From assembly GCF_001557235.1 (NCBI RefSeq), contig NZ_LSJI01000101.1, positions 1 to 43,497 of the forward strand: a stretch of DNA of 43,497 bases, read 5' to 3'. The stretch comes from Phenylobacterium sp. CCH9-H3 (GTDB lineage Bacteria > Pseudomonadota > Alphaproteobacteria > Caulobacterales > Caulobacteraceae). Both the position numbers and the translations under genes were made by a program. Under the pieces are notes generated by a model. It saw only the letters and a list, made by a program, of their open reading frames with translations, made no database searches and was not told the origin of the DNA. Of the stretch, positions 7,582 to 15,664 are shown in pieces (the first letter of the stretch is position 1; each line of letters begins with the position of its first letter).

Positions 7582-8657
7582 GCGACGCGCCCGAAAAAGA
7601 GTCAAAAACAGAAGAGGCGACACCCCAGAAGCTCGAGAAGGCCAAGGCCAAGGGCGATGGGATCAAGACGCCGGACCTCGGGCCGTTCGCGGTCCTCGCC
7701 GCCGTGTCGGGTGTCCTGGTGATGGGCGGCGGCTGGATGGCGCAGAACCTGGCCCATCGCCTGCTGCCGTTCTTCGCCCATCCCGCCGACATGTCGCTGG
7801 AGGGCCGCGGCGGGGTCGAGATCCTGCGCTATGCGATGATGGCCGGCGCGCCGGCGCTGCTGATGGTGCTGCTGACCGCCGCCGTCGCCGGCTCGGGCGC
7901 CAGCCTCATGCAGACCGGCCTGCGGTTCACGCCCGACAAGCTGAAGCCGGAATTCTCGAAGATCTCGCCGAAGAAGGGCTTCGAGCGGATGTTCGGACCC
8001 GACGGCCTGATGCAGTTCGCCAAGTCCCTGGTGAAGGTGACGGTCATCGCGATCCTCGCCTGGTGGATCCTGAAGCCGGTGGTGCCGAAGTTCTCCTCGC
8101 TGTCGGCCCTGGACGTGGGCGCGATCCTGCCGTTCTGCCTCGACGTCCTGAACCGGCTGCTGTTCGCGGTGGTCGGCCTGAGCCTGCTGGTGGCGGGCGG
8201 CGACTGGTTCTGGCAGCGCCAGCGCTTCCTCACGCGCCAGAAGATGACGAAGGAGGAGGTCAAGGAGGACTACAAGAACAGCGAAGGCGACCCGCACGTG
8301 AAGGCGCGCCAGAAGCAGCTCCGCTATGAGCGCGCGCGCCGACGGATGATGCAGGCGGTGCCCGAGGCCACCGTGGTGGTCATGAACCCGACCCACTACG
8401 CGGTGGCGCTGAAGTACGAGCAGGGCGAGACCGCCGCGCCGATGTGCGTGGCCAAGGGGCTGGACAGCCTGGCCCTGAAGATCCGCGCCGTCGCCGAGGA
8501 GGCCGGCGTGCCGGTGATCGAGGACCCGCCGCTGGCGCGGGCGCTCTACGCCGCCGTCGACATCGACGAGATGATCCCGCCGGCCCATTTCGAGGCCGTG
8601 GCCAAGATCATCGGCTTCATCCTGGGCGCGGGGAAGCGCCGCGCCGCCCACCGGTAG
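7578..8657 (+). CDS. flhB: Flagellar export switch protein FlhB
   Basis: FlhB controls the switch of export specificity from rod/hook to filament substrates. It has 359 residues: four membrane helices in about the first 210, then a cytoplasmic domain with the autocleavage motif NPTH at residues 270-273 (cleaved between N270 and P271). The N-terminal KTEEATPQKLEKAKAKG segment is typical of FlhB/YscU proteins. It overlaps fliR by 4 bases, and cckA follows after a short gap, an order I recall also from Caulobacter crescentus. Confidence 0.96.
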   Translation: MSDAPEKESKTEEATPQKLEKAKAKGDGIKTPDLGPFAVLAAVSGVLVMGGGWMAQNLAHRLLPFFAHPADMSLEGRGGVEILRYAMMAGAPALLMVLLTAAVAGSGASLMQTGLRFTPDKLKPEFSKISPKKGFERMFGPDGLMQFAKSLVKVTVIAILAWWILKPVVPKFSSLSALDVGAILPFCLDVLNRLLFAVVGLSLLVAGGDWFWQRQRFLTRQKMTKEEVKEDYKNSEGDPHVKARQKQLRYERARRRMMQAVPEATVVVMNPTHYAVALKYEQGETAAPMCVAKGLDSLALKIRAVAEEAGVPVIEDPPLARALYAAVDIDEMIPPAHFEAVAKIIGFILGAGKRRAAHR

Positions 8658-8706
8658 AGGCGGTTCGCCGACTTTGCCCCCTGACGCCGTAAACCGTTGT
8701 GACACA

Positions 8707-10824
8707 ATGCAGACCAACGATTCGCGAGAGGCGCTGACGCTGCCCATGGCCGAGCCTTCGTCCAAGCCTTCGAAGGTCGATCCGTTCATCGCGCTCGCGG
8801 TGTTCTTCTTCCTGCTGGCCGCCGCCTTCGCCTTCGCGCCCGCCCTCAACGCGGGTCTCGAAACCCTGGCCGGCACCATGCTGCTGGTGGGCCTGGCGGG
8901 GGTCTGCTGCCTGGGCCTCTTCGTGCTGCGGGGGCCGGTCGAGACGCCGGCCGAGACCGAGGCGGGCGCCGAGGCCTTCCTGTCGGCCCTGGGCGAGCCG
9001 TCGGCGGTCGCGGCGCCGGACGGGCGGCTGCTGACCACCAACCCGGCCTGGCGCGAGGCCATGGGCACGGCCCCCCGGCTGCCCAAGAGCGGGGCGGCCG
9101 CCTCCAGCCTGTTCGGCGCCCTGGCCTCCGCACGCCGCGGCGAGCTTGGACGGGCGATGGTCAAGACCGGCGGCCAGGAGCGCGAGGCGCTGGTCTCGCC
9201 GCTGGGGCCGCGCCGGTTCCTGGTGCGCCTGACCGGTCGCGGGACCGGCCCCCTGGCGTTGCCGTCTTCCGCCATGGAGGTGCTGAACGCCGTGGCCGGA
9301 GCCAAGGCGCCGCCGCCCAAGGTGCTGGACGCCTTCGCCGCCGCCTCGCCGTTCGGGGCGGCGCTGCTGGAGGGCGAGGACCCGTTCGAAGCCAAGATCA
9401 TCGAGGCCAACCCCGCCCTGGCCGCGGTGGCCAAGGGCGGCGAGCCCGGCCAGGTGTTCGGCGATCTCATCGAGCCCACCAGCCGGCTGGACGCCGCCCT
9501 GCGCCTCAGCGAGGCCCGGGACGGGCACGCGCCGCTGGAGGTGCGCCTGGCGCACGACCCGACGCGTATCGCGCACCTCTACCTCTCGCAGAGCCCAGGC
9601 CGCTGGGTGGCCTATCTGGTGGACGTCTCGGACCAGAAGCAGGTCGAGCTGCAGCTCTCCCAGAGCCAGAAGATGCAGGCCATCGGCCAGCTGGCCGGCG
9701 GGGTGGCGCACGACTTCAACAACCTCCTGACCGCCATCCTGATGCAACTGGACGTGCTGTCGACGCGCCACCCGGTGGGCGATCCGTCCTACGAGGGCCT
9801 CAACGAGATCAAGCAGACGTCGATGCGGGCCGCCGACCTGGTCCGCAAGCTGCTGGCCTTCTCGCGCAAGCAGACCGTCCAGCGCGAGATCCTGGACGTG
9901 GGCGAGATGGTCTCGGAGTCCGAGGTCCTGCTGCGCCGGCTGCTGTACGAGGACGTGAAGCTGGTCACCGACTACGGCCGCAACCTGCCCCATGTGCGGG
10001 CCGACCGCAGCCAGCTCGACACCGCTGTAATGAACTTGGTGGTCAACGCCCGCGACGCCATCCGCAGCCACGGCGGCGGCGTGATCCGCATCCGCACCGC
10101 CCGGGTGACCCAGGAGGAGGCGCGCGGCCTGGGCTATCCCACCGCCCAGGGCGACCAGGCGATGATCGAGGTCTCGGACGACGGCCCCGGCATCCCGGCG
10201 GACGTGATGGACAAGATCTTCGACCCCTTCTTCACCACCAAGCCGGTGGGCGAGGGCACGGGTCTGGGGCTGGCCACCGTCTATGGGATCGTCAAGCAGT
10301 CCGAGGGCTGGATCGCGGTGGATTCCAAGCCCGGCCAGGGCGCGGCGTTCCGCATCTTCCTGCCGGTCCATATCGCCCCGGCGGCCGAAGCGCCCGTGGC
10401 CCCGGCGCCCGCCGCCGCGCCGAAGCGTCCCGCCGCCCGCGACCTCTCCGGCGCCGGCCGGATCCTGTTCGTCGAGGACGAGGATGCGGTTCGCGGCGTC
10501 GCGGCCAAGCTGCTCCGGGCGCGCGGCTACGAGGTCATCGAGGCGGCCAGCGGCGAGGAGGCCCTGGAGATCGCCGAGGAGCACGCCGGCCAGATCGACC
10601 TGATGATCTCGGACGTGGTCATGCCCGGCATGCAGGGGCCCGACCTTCTGAAACAGGCCCGCCAGTACCTGGGCAGCGCCCCGGTGATGTTCATCTCGGG
10701 CTATGCCGAGAGCGAGTTCTCGGACCTGCTGGAGGGCGAGCGCAACGTCTCGTTCCTGCCCAAGCCCATCGACATCAAGACCCTCGCCGAGCGCGTGAAG
10801 CAGGAACTGCAGAAGGCGGCCTGA
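8707..10824 (+). CDS. cckA: Cell-cycle hybrid histidine kinase CckA
   Basis: CckA is the hybrid kinase/phosphatase feeding phosphate through ChpT to CtrA and CpdR. From the ATG at 8707 the protein has 705 residues: two N-terminal membrane helices, a PAS-like region, a second PAS-like segment, a dimerisation domain with H335 in [18 protein letters not shown], an ATPase domain ([19 protein letters not shown], then [13 protein letters not shown]) and a C-terminal receiver with D636 in [13 protein letters not shown]. An in-frame TTG at 8674 and an ATG at 8746 are alternative starts; no strong ribosome site decides. It follows flhB by about 50 bases and may share its transcript. Confidence 0.93.
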   Translation: MQTNDSREALTLPMAEPSSKPSKVDPFIALAVFFFLLAAAFAFAPALNAGLETLAGTMLLVGLAGVCCLGLFVLRGPVETPAETEAGAEAFLSALGEPSAVAAPDGRLLTTNPAWREAMGTAPRLPKSGAAASSLFGALASARRGELGRAMVKTGGQEREALVSPLGPRRFLVRLTGRGTGPLALPSSAMEVLNAVAGAKAPPPKVLDAFAAASPFGAALLEGEDPFEAKIIEANPALAAVAKGGEPGQVFGDLIEPTSRLDAALRLSEARDGHAPLEVRLAHDPTRIAHLYLSQSPGRWVAYLVDVSDQKQVELQLSQSQKMQAIGQLAGGVAHDFNNLLTAILMQLDVLSTRHPVGDPSYEGLNEIKQTSMRAADLVRKLLAFSRKQTVQREILDVGEMVSESEVLLRRLLYEDVKLVTDYGRNLPHVRADRSQLDTAVMNLVVNARDAIRSHGGGVIRIRTARVTQEEARGLGYPTAQGDQAMIEVSDDGPGIPADVMDKIFDPFFTTKPVGEGTGLGLATVYGIVKQSEGWIAVDSKPGQGAAFRIFLPVHIAPAAEAPVAPAPAAAPKRPAARDLSGAGRILFVEDEDAVRGVAAKLLRARGYEVIEAASGEEALEIAEEHAGQIDLMISDVVMPGMQGPDLLKQARQYLGSAPVMFISGYAESEFSDLLEGERNVSFLPKPIDIKTLAERVKQELQKAA

Positions 10825-10833
10825 TTTAGATTC

Positions 10834-10847
10834 GACTTATATAAGTC
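10834..10847. promoter_or_regulatory. 14-bp perfect palindrome, probable ArsR operator
   Basis: GACTTATATAAGTC is a perfect, AT-rich palindrome in otherwise very GC-rich DNA, 38 bases before the SRPBCC gene start. ArsR-family repressors bind such short AT-rich palindromes, and an ArsR gene is second in the downstream pair, so autoregulation is the simplest reading. It may overlap a promoter -10 region (TATATAA). Confidence 0.6.
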
Positions 10848-10885
10848 AGAGCTGTAGAAAGCCCTTCGTTCATGGAGGAGCTGGC

Positions 10886-11515
10886 ATGCTGTCGAACGCC
10901 ATCGGCGCCGAATTCCGCGCGGTTACGGATCGGGAATGGGAGGGCCGCCCCGCCAAGGCGGTGGTCGCCGCCCGGGTCTATCCCACCGACCCCGACGACC
11001 TCTGGGACGCCCTCACCAACGCCGAGCGCCTGCCGCGCTGGTTCTCTCCCGTCAGCGGAGACCTCAGGCTGGGCGGCCGCTATCAGGTCGAGGGCAACGC
11101 CGGCGGGACCATCCTGCGCTGCGAGCCGGCGCAGGCCCTGGACCTGAGCTGGGAGTTCGCCGGGGCGACGAGCTGGGTGACCGTGAGGCTGGCCCGGGAG
11201 GGGCACGGCGTCCGGCTCACCCTGGAGCACATCTTCCCGGCCACCGATCTGGACGGAGAACACTGGCGGAAGTATGGGCCCGCCGCGGTGGGCGTCGGCT
11301 GGGACCTCGGCTTCCTGGGTCTTGGCCTGCACCTCGCCTCGGGCGAGGCCAAGCCCCCTGAGACCGATCCGGCCTGGATGGCCTCCGACGAGGCGAAGGG
11401 CTTCATGCGCGCCTCCGCCGACGCCTGGGCGGCCGCCCACATCGCGTCGGGCGAGGATCCCGAGACCGCACGTCGGATGGCGCAAAACACCGCGGCCTTC
11501 TACACAGGCGGCTGA
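10886..11515 (+). CDS. SRPBCC (AHSA1-like) domain protein
   Basis: A 209-residue START/AHSA1-type protein with a hydrophobic ligand cavity. The N-terminal half has the family pattern VVAARVYPTDPDDLWDALTN..RLPRWFSP, then GGRYQVEGNAGGTILRCEP and a WVTV strand; the C-terminal third is helical and rich in Trp and Ala. It starts 5 bases after a GGAGGAG ribosome site. Its stop (TGA) overlaps the start of the ArsR gene by one base. SRPBCC proteins are often paired with ArsR regulators; their ligands are mostly unknown. Confidence 0.85.
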   Translation: MLSNAIGAEFRAVTDREWEGRPAKAVVAARVYPTDPDDLWDALTNAERLPRWFSPVSGDLRLGGRYQVEGNAGGTILRCEPAQALDLSWEFAGATSWVTVRLAREGHGVRLTLEHIFPATDLDGEHWRKYGPAAVGVGWDLGFLGLGLHLASGEAKPPETDPAWMASDEAKGFMRASADAWAAAHIASGEDPETARRMAQNTAAFYTGG

Positions 11516-11844
11516 TGCATGCGTTCGATGTCCTGGGCGATCCTGTCCGCCGCCGGCTGCTGGAACTGCTGGCCGAGGGCGAGCGGTCGTCCGGCGACAT
11601 GACCACCGTCGTCCAGGCCGAGTTCGGAATCACGCAGTCCGCCGTCTCGCAGCATCTGAAGGTCCTGCGCGAGGCCGGCTTCGCCAGCGTCCGGATCGAC
11701 GGTTCGCGGCGGATCTATGCGGTGGACGCCGGGCCGATGCGCGAAGTCGACGCCTGGCTCGACCGTTTCCGGATGTTCTGGGCGCCCAAGCTGGAGGCGC
11801 TGGCCACCGAGGTGGCGCGGGGCAAGCGCAAGCGGGAAGGCTAG
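11515..11844 (+). CDS. ArsR-family winged-helix regulator
   Basis: A 109-residue DNA-binding protein with the ArsR winged helix: DVLGDPVRRRLLELLAEGE, then the recognition helix ITQSAVSQHLKVLREAGF and the wing VRIDGSRRIYAV. It lacks the CxC metal motif of ArsR/SmtB metal sensors, so it belongs to the metal-independent group commonly coupled to SRPBCC proteins. It starts within the SRPBCC stop codon and is thus cotranscribed. The palindrome at 10834-10847 is its likely target. Confidence 0.9.
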   Translation: MHAFDVLGDPVRRRLLELLAEGERSSGDMTTVVQAEFGITQSAVSQHLKVLREAGFASVRIDGSRRIYAVDAGPMREVDAWLDRFRMFWAPKLEALATEVARGKRKREG

Positions 11845-11904
11845 CGCTTGCGTCCGCCCCGCGGCGGCGCGATGGATCGTCCTTCCGCCAACCGGAGTAT
11901 GGGC

Positions 11905-12147
11905 ATGAGCGACAAGACCCTGCCCACCCAACGCACCGGCGCGACGGCTCTGGGTGCGAGCGCAACCGGGGCCACCGCCCTGTTCGCCGTGTCCGCCGGC
12001 GCCCTGGCCGTGGGCGCGCTCGCCGTCGGCGCCCTGGCCATCGGCCGGCTGGTGCTGGGCCGCGTGACGGCGCGGACGGTGCGGATCAAAAAGCTCGAGA
12101 TCGACGAACTGACCGTGGGCCGGCTCACCGTCCGCAAGCCGGACTAG
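11905..12147 (+). CDS. Small pentapeptide-repeat-like protein, unknown function
   Basis: An 80-residue protein not matched to a named family. After a short polar start (MSDKTLPTQRTG), almost the whole chain falls into five-residue units with L or V at a fixed place: SAGAL AVGAL AVGAL AIGRL, then VLGRV TARTV RIKKL EIDEL TVGRL. This resembles the five-residue coils of a right-handed beta-helix (pentapeptide repeats), although the first half is hydrophobic enough to be a membrane helix. The start at 11905 fits a GGAG 7 bases upstream better than the in-frame ATG at 11899. It stands alone between the arsR gene and the SDR gene. Confidence 0.65.
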   Translation: MSDKTLPTQRTGATALGASATGATALFAVSAGALAVGALAVGALAIGRLVLGRVTARTVRIKKLEIDELTVGRLTVRKPD

Positions 12148-12223
12148 AGACCGCCCTTGCGCCCGGCCCGGCGCCGCGCGACCGTGCCGGCAATCAGAAA
12201 GAACGGTACGGGAGGACGATGGG

Positions 12224-13036
12224 ATGGCGAGCGTGAACCCCAATGGGCCGCTGAAGGGCCGCACGGCCCTGGTCACCGGCGCGAGCCGCGGGATCGGCGA
12301 GGCGATCGCCGTGCGGCTGGCCATGGAAGGCGCCAAGGTGGTGGTGTCGGCACGCACGGCCGAGGCGGGCGAGAGCAAGCTGCCCGGGACGCTGCACGAC
12401 ACCATCGACCGCATCCGCCGCCTGGGGGGAGAGGCGGCGTTCGTGAAGGCCGACCTGTCCGACGCCGCCGACCGGGAGCGCCTGGTCGCCGAGGCGGCGG
12501 CGCTGTACGGGCCCGTCGACATCCTGATCAACAACGCAGCGGTGACCTTCTTCATCCCGGTGGAGACCTTCCCCAAGAAGCGGTTCGACCTGATGATGGA
12601 AGTCCAGGTCTGGGCGCCGTTCCACCTGAGCCAGCTGGTCCTGCCCTCGATGCGCGAGCGGAAGGCCGGCTGGATCGTCAACATCTCCTCGCCCGCGGGC
12701 CTGCACCCCAAGCCGCCGTACAACCGCCGGGGCGGGGGCACAGTGTATGGCATGTGCAAGGCGGCGCTGGAGCGGTTCACCACCGGCCTGGCCTCGGAGG
12801 TCCATGACGACGGCATCGCGGTGAACGTGGTCTCGCCGGGCCTGGTGGACACGCCCGGGGTGGCCGTGCACGGCCTGATCAACGACCAGACCCGGGATCG
12901 CGTGCAGCCGATCGAGTACATCGCCGAGGCCGTCTACCGCCTCGCCAGCGGCGACCCGAAGACCATGACGGGGCGTATCGACTACGCCGAGCCTTTGCTC
13001 AAAGAATTGGGGATCGCTCCCACCGAACTGGCCTGA
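12224..13036 (+). CDS. Short-chain dehydrogenase/reductase
   Basis: A 270-residue SDR. It has the cofactor motif TGASRGIG at residues 19-26, the NNA motif, a serine in NISSPAG and the YxxxK pair in YGMCK. An unusual insert, LHPKPPYNRRGGG, separates the catalytic Ser strand from the Tyr. The residue after strand 2 is SARTAEAG (Arg), suggesting NADP(H). GGGAGGA lies 7 bases before the ATG. Five bases separate it from the dienelactone-hydrolase-like gene, so they form an operon; the substrate is unknown. Confidence 0.9.
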   Translation: MASVNPNGPLKGRTALVTGASRGIGEAIAVRLAMEGAKVVVSARTAEAGESKLPGTLHDTIDRIRRLGGEAAFVKADLSDAADRERLVAEAAALYGPVDILINNAAVTFFIPVETFPKKRFDLMMEVQVWAPFHLSQLVLPSMRERKAGWIVNISSPAGLHPKPPYNRRGGGTVYGMCKAALERFTTGLASEVHDDGIAVNVVSPGLVDTPGVAVHGLINDQTRDRVQPIEYIAEAVYRLASGDPKTMTGRIDYAEPLLKELGIAPTELA

Positions 13037-13041
13037 ACCCC

Positions 13042-13779
13042 ATGCTCGAGCAGACCGTCGACATCGCCACCAAGGACGGAAAGACCACCACCTTCATCGC
13101 CCACCCCGAACGCGGCGGACCGCACCCGATCGTCCTGTTCTACATGGATGCGCCCGCGATCCGCGAGGAGCTGCGGGACATGGCCCGCCGGATCGCGACG
13201 GCCGGCTACTATGTGATGCTGCCCAACCTCTACTACCGGCGTGGGGTGCTGGAGCTGGCGAGCCTTCCGCCGCTGCCCGAGGCGGAGGCGCGGGCGCGCA
13301 TGTTCGAACTCATGGGCTCGATCAACATTCCGCTGGTGATGGCCGACACCGACGCGCTGCTGGATTTCGCGGATCGCGATCCGGCGGCGAGCCCCGGCCC
13401 GGCGGCGGCCATCGGCTACTGCATGAGCGGGCAGTACGCGATCAACGCCGCCGCGCGCCATCCGGAGCGCATCGCCTGCGCGGCCTCGCTGTATGGCGTG
13501 CAGCTCGTCACCGACAAGCCCGACAGCCCGCACCTGGCGGCGCAGAAGACGAAGGCGGAACTGTATTTCGCCTGCGCCGAGCACGACACCTATGCGCCCC
13601 TGGAGATGGTGGAGGCGCTGGATGCGTCGCTGAAGAGCGCGGGGGCCAATGCGGAGGTCGAGATCTATCCCGGCGTCCACCACGGCTTCGCCTTCCCGCA
13701 GCGCCCGGTCTACGACAAGGGCGCGGCCGAGCGGCATTGGGAGCGGCTGTTCGCGCTGTTCAGGCGGAACCTGGGGTAG
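13042..13779 (+). CDS. Dienelactone hydrolase family protein
   Basis: A 245-residue alpha/beta hydrolase of the dienelactone hydrolase group. The catalytic triad reads C127 (GYCMSG), D182 (EHDTY) and H214 (GVHHGF), i.e. the cysteine nucleophile typical of this family. It has no signal peptide. It follows the SDR by 5 bases, so the pair may act on one compound. Its last 20 bases overlap the convergent phytanoyl-CoA dioxygenase-like gene. Confidence 0.88.
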   Translation: MLEQTVDIATKDGKTTTFIAHPERGGPHPIVLFYMDAPAIREELRDMARRIATAGYYVMLPNLYYRRGVLELASLPPLPEAEARARMFELMGSINIPLVMADTDALLDFADRDPAASPGPAAAIGYCMSGQYAINAAARHPERIACAASLYGVQLVTDKPDSPHLAAQKTKAELYFACAEHDTYAPLEMVEALDASLKSAGANAEVEIYPGVHHGFAFPQRPVYDKGAAERHWERLFALFRRNLG

Positions 13780-14608
13780 GGGGCGCCTGGGCCACCACCG
13801 GCGGGACCCAGCCCGGCTCCAGCGCCTTGCGGGGGTGGAGCGAGCTGACCATGCCCATGAAGGGCGGCCAGATGTCGTAGCCCAGCAGGGTCTGGAGGCG
13901 GCGCGACATGGTGCGGGCGCGCTCCGGCGGGACGCCGAGGAAGAAGTTCTCCTGCGTCCGGCCCCAGGGCTCGCAGTACTGGTTGGTGAAGGCCAGGCGG
14001 GGCTTGTCGCTGCGGTTGGCGCCGCCGCGGTGGACGGTCGTGCCGGCCATGACGAAGCAGGCGCCGGCCGGGATCTCCATCGGGACCAGCATGGCGGTCA
14101 TCTCCTCGACCGTGTTCGGCCGGCCCCCGGCGCCGTGGTCGCCCCAGAGATGGCTGCCGGGGATCACCTCGGTGGCGCCGTTCTGCGCCGTAAAGGGATC
14201 GATCGCGCCGATGACGGTCATGCTGAGCGGCGGCCGGGGCCGGGGCTGGCGGTAGAAGCCGTCGTCGGTGTGCAGGTCCTGGGCGGCCTCGCCCGGGTTT
14301 ATCTGGATCGACTGGCTGGCGGTCAGGAGGTAGCCCGGCTGCAGGAACCGGTCGAGCAGCGCCAGGATGCGCGGCTCCTCGGTCAGGTCCTCGAAGACCT
14401 TGGCCCGCGCGACCAGGGTGTAGATGCGCTCGGTGCTGAAGCCCTCGAAGGCGTTGCGGCCCCGGTGCGCGCCCATGTAGGGCGCCAGGCCCTCGCGCAC
14501 CGCCTCAAGCGTGCCCTGGTCCATGAAGTCCCGGATCACCGTGAAGCCCTGCTCGCGGATCTCCGCGGCATGGGCGTCGGCGTCGAATCGGGCGGTGGGT
14601 TTGTCCAT
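13760..14608 (-). CDS. Phytanoyl-CoA dioxygenase (PhyH) family oxygenase
   Basis: A 282-residue Fe(II)/2-oxoglutarate oxygenase. The iron ligands are H113 and D115 (HTD) and H193 (TVHRGG), with a downstream Arg (RLAFTNQY) suited to bind 2-oxoglutarate. GATEVIPGSHLWGDH is typical of PhyH proteins. It is read towards the dienelactone-hydrolase gene and diverges from a TauD-type oxygenase over 53 bases. Its promoter carries an extended -10-like element. The substrate is unknown. Confidence 0.88.
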   Translation of the reverse strand: MDKPTARFDADAHAAEIREQGFTVIRDFMDQGTLEAVREGLAPYMGAHRGRNAFEGFSTERIYTLVARAKVFEDLTEEPRILALLDRFLQPGYLLTASQSIQINPGEAAQDLHTDDGFYRQPRPRPPLSMTVIGAIDPFTAQNGATEVIPGSHLWGDHGAGGRPNTVEEMTAMLVPMEIPAGACFVMAGTTVHRGGANRSDKPRLAFTNQYCEPWGRTQENFFLGVPPERARTMSRRLQTLLGYDIWPPFMGMVSSLHPRKALEPGWVPPVVAQAPPTPGSA

Positions 14609-14632
14609 CTCGCTGCGCCTCCCTATTCTGCA

Positions 14633-14641
14633 AGCATAACA
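14633..14641 (-). promoter_or_regulatory. Extended -10-like element upstream of the PhyH gene
   Basis: On the minus strand the sequence reads TGTTATGCT, an extended -10 pattern (TG-N-TATGCT), 25 bases before the PhyH ATG. The 11-mer GTGTTATGCTT occurs again upstream of the small gene at 40014. No convincing -35 is seen. Confidence 0.35.
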
Positions 14642-14661
14642 CGACGACCGGAGGACGCCCG

Positions 14662-15522
14662 ATGAGCCAGAGCCTGAACATCCGCCGCGTGGCCGGAGCG
14701 CTTGGGGCCGAGATCTCGGGCGTGGACCTGTCGCAGCCGCTGGCCGACGAGACCGTCGCCGCGATCCGCCGGGCCCTGGTCGAGCACCAGGTGATCTTCT
14801 TCCGCGACCAGGACCTGACGCCGGCCCAGCAGGTGGCGTTCGGCCGCCGGTTCGGACCGCTGAACATCCACCCCTACGTCACCGGCATGGCCGGCCATCC
14901 GGAGGTGATGGAGATCATCAAGGAGCCGTCCGACCGGATCAATTTCGGCGGCGGCTGGCACTCGGACATGAGCTTCCTGGAGACCCCGGCGATCGGCTCG
15001 ATCCTCTATGCGGTCGAGCTGCCCGAGTGGGGCGGCGACACCCTGTTCGCCAGCCAGGCGGGGGCGTTCGAGGCCCTGTCGCCCGGCCTGCAGAAGACGC
15101 TGGAGGGGCTGAACGCGGTCCATTCCGCCAGCCGCGAATATTCCGCCCAGGGCCATTCGGCCCAGAAGCGGGGCGCGATGCAGGTGGCCGAGGCCGACGG
15201 CTATGTGGGCGAGTACGTCCACCCGATGGTGCTGGTCCACCCGGAGACGGGGCGCAAGGCGCTGTACGTGAACCCGGCCTTCACCCTGCGGATCGAGGGG
15301 TGGAAGACGAAGGAATCCAAGGCGCTGCTGGACTATCTGTTCGACCACTGCCGCTATGAGGCTTTCACCTGCCGGTTCGCCTGGGCGAAGGGCTCGGTGG
15401 CGTTCTGGGACAACCGGTCGGTCTGGCACTTCGCCCTGAACGACTACCCCGGCCAGCGCCGCCACATGCGGCGGGTGACGGTGGACCCTTGGCCGGCCGC
15501 CCAGGCGGTGGCGGCGGAGTAG
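14662..15522 (+). CDS. TauD/TfdA family Fe(II)/2-oxoglutarate dioxygenase
   Basis: A 286-residue member of the taurine/alpha-ketoglutarate dioxygenase family. It has the N-terminal signature GALGAEISGVDLSQPL, the iron motif GWHSD (H100, D102), the distal H256 (VWHFALNDYPG) and the 2-oxoglutarate-binding Arg near 270 (RHMRRVTV). It begins 7 bases after GGAGGAC. It is the head-to-head neighbour of the PhyH-type oxygenase. Typical substrates are sulfonates, aryloxyalkanoates or other small acids; none can be chosen here. Confidence 0.92.
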   Translation: MSQSLNIRRVAGALGAEISGVDLSQPLADETVAAIRRALVEHQVIFFRDQDLTPAQQVAFGRRFGPLNIHPYVTGMAGHPEVMEIIKEPSDRINFGGGWHSDMSFLETPAIGSILYAVELPEWGGDTLFASQAGAFEALSPGLQKTLEGLNAVHSASREYSAQGHSAQKRGAMQVAEADGYVGEYVHPMVLVHPETGRKALYVNPAFTLRIEGWKTKESKALLDYLFDHCRYEAFTCRFAWAKGSVAFWDNRSVWHFALNDYPGQRRHMRRVTVDPWPAAQAVAAE

Positions 15523-15535
15523 GGTCCGCCCACGT

Positions 15536-15661
15536 TGTCATCCCGGTTTCGCGAAGCGAAGACCGGGACCCCGATGTGTTGAGCTTGAGGCGCCGCGCTG
15601 CGGTGCGAGCTCGCCTGGCGCATCAGATCGGGGTCTCGGTCTTTGGCCTGGCGGGATGACA
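15536..15661. repeat. 126-bp inverted intergenic repeat (CIR-like)
   Basis: The element starts TGTCATCCCGG and ends CGGGATGACA, with further pairing of GGACCCCGAT against ATCGGGGTCT inside, so it can fold into a long imperfect hairpin. It lies between the convergent TauD and flavoprotein genes. TGTCATCCCGG-type repeats are common dispersed intergenic elements in alphaproteobacteria. Confidence 0.75.
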
Positions 15662-15664
15662 AGC

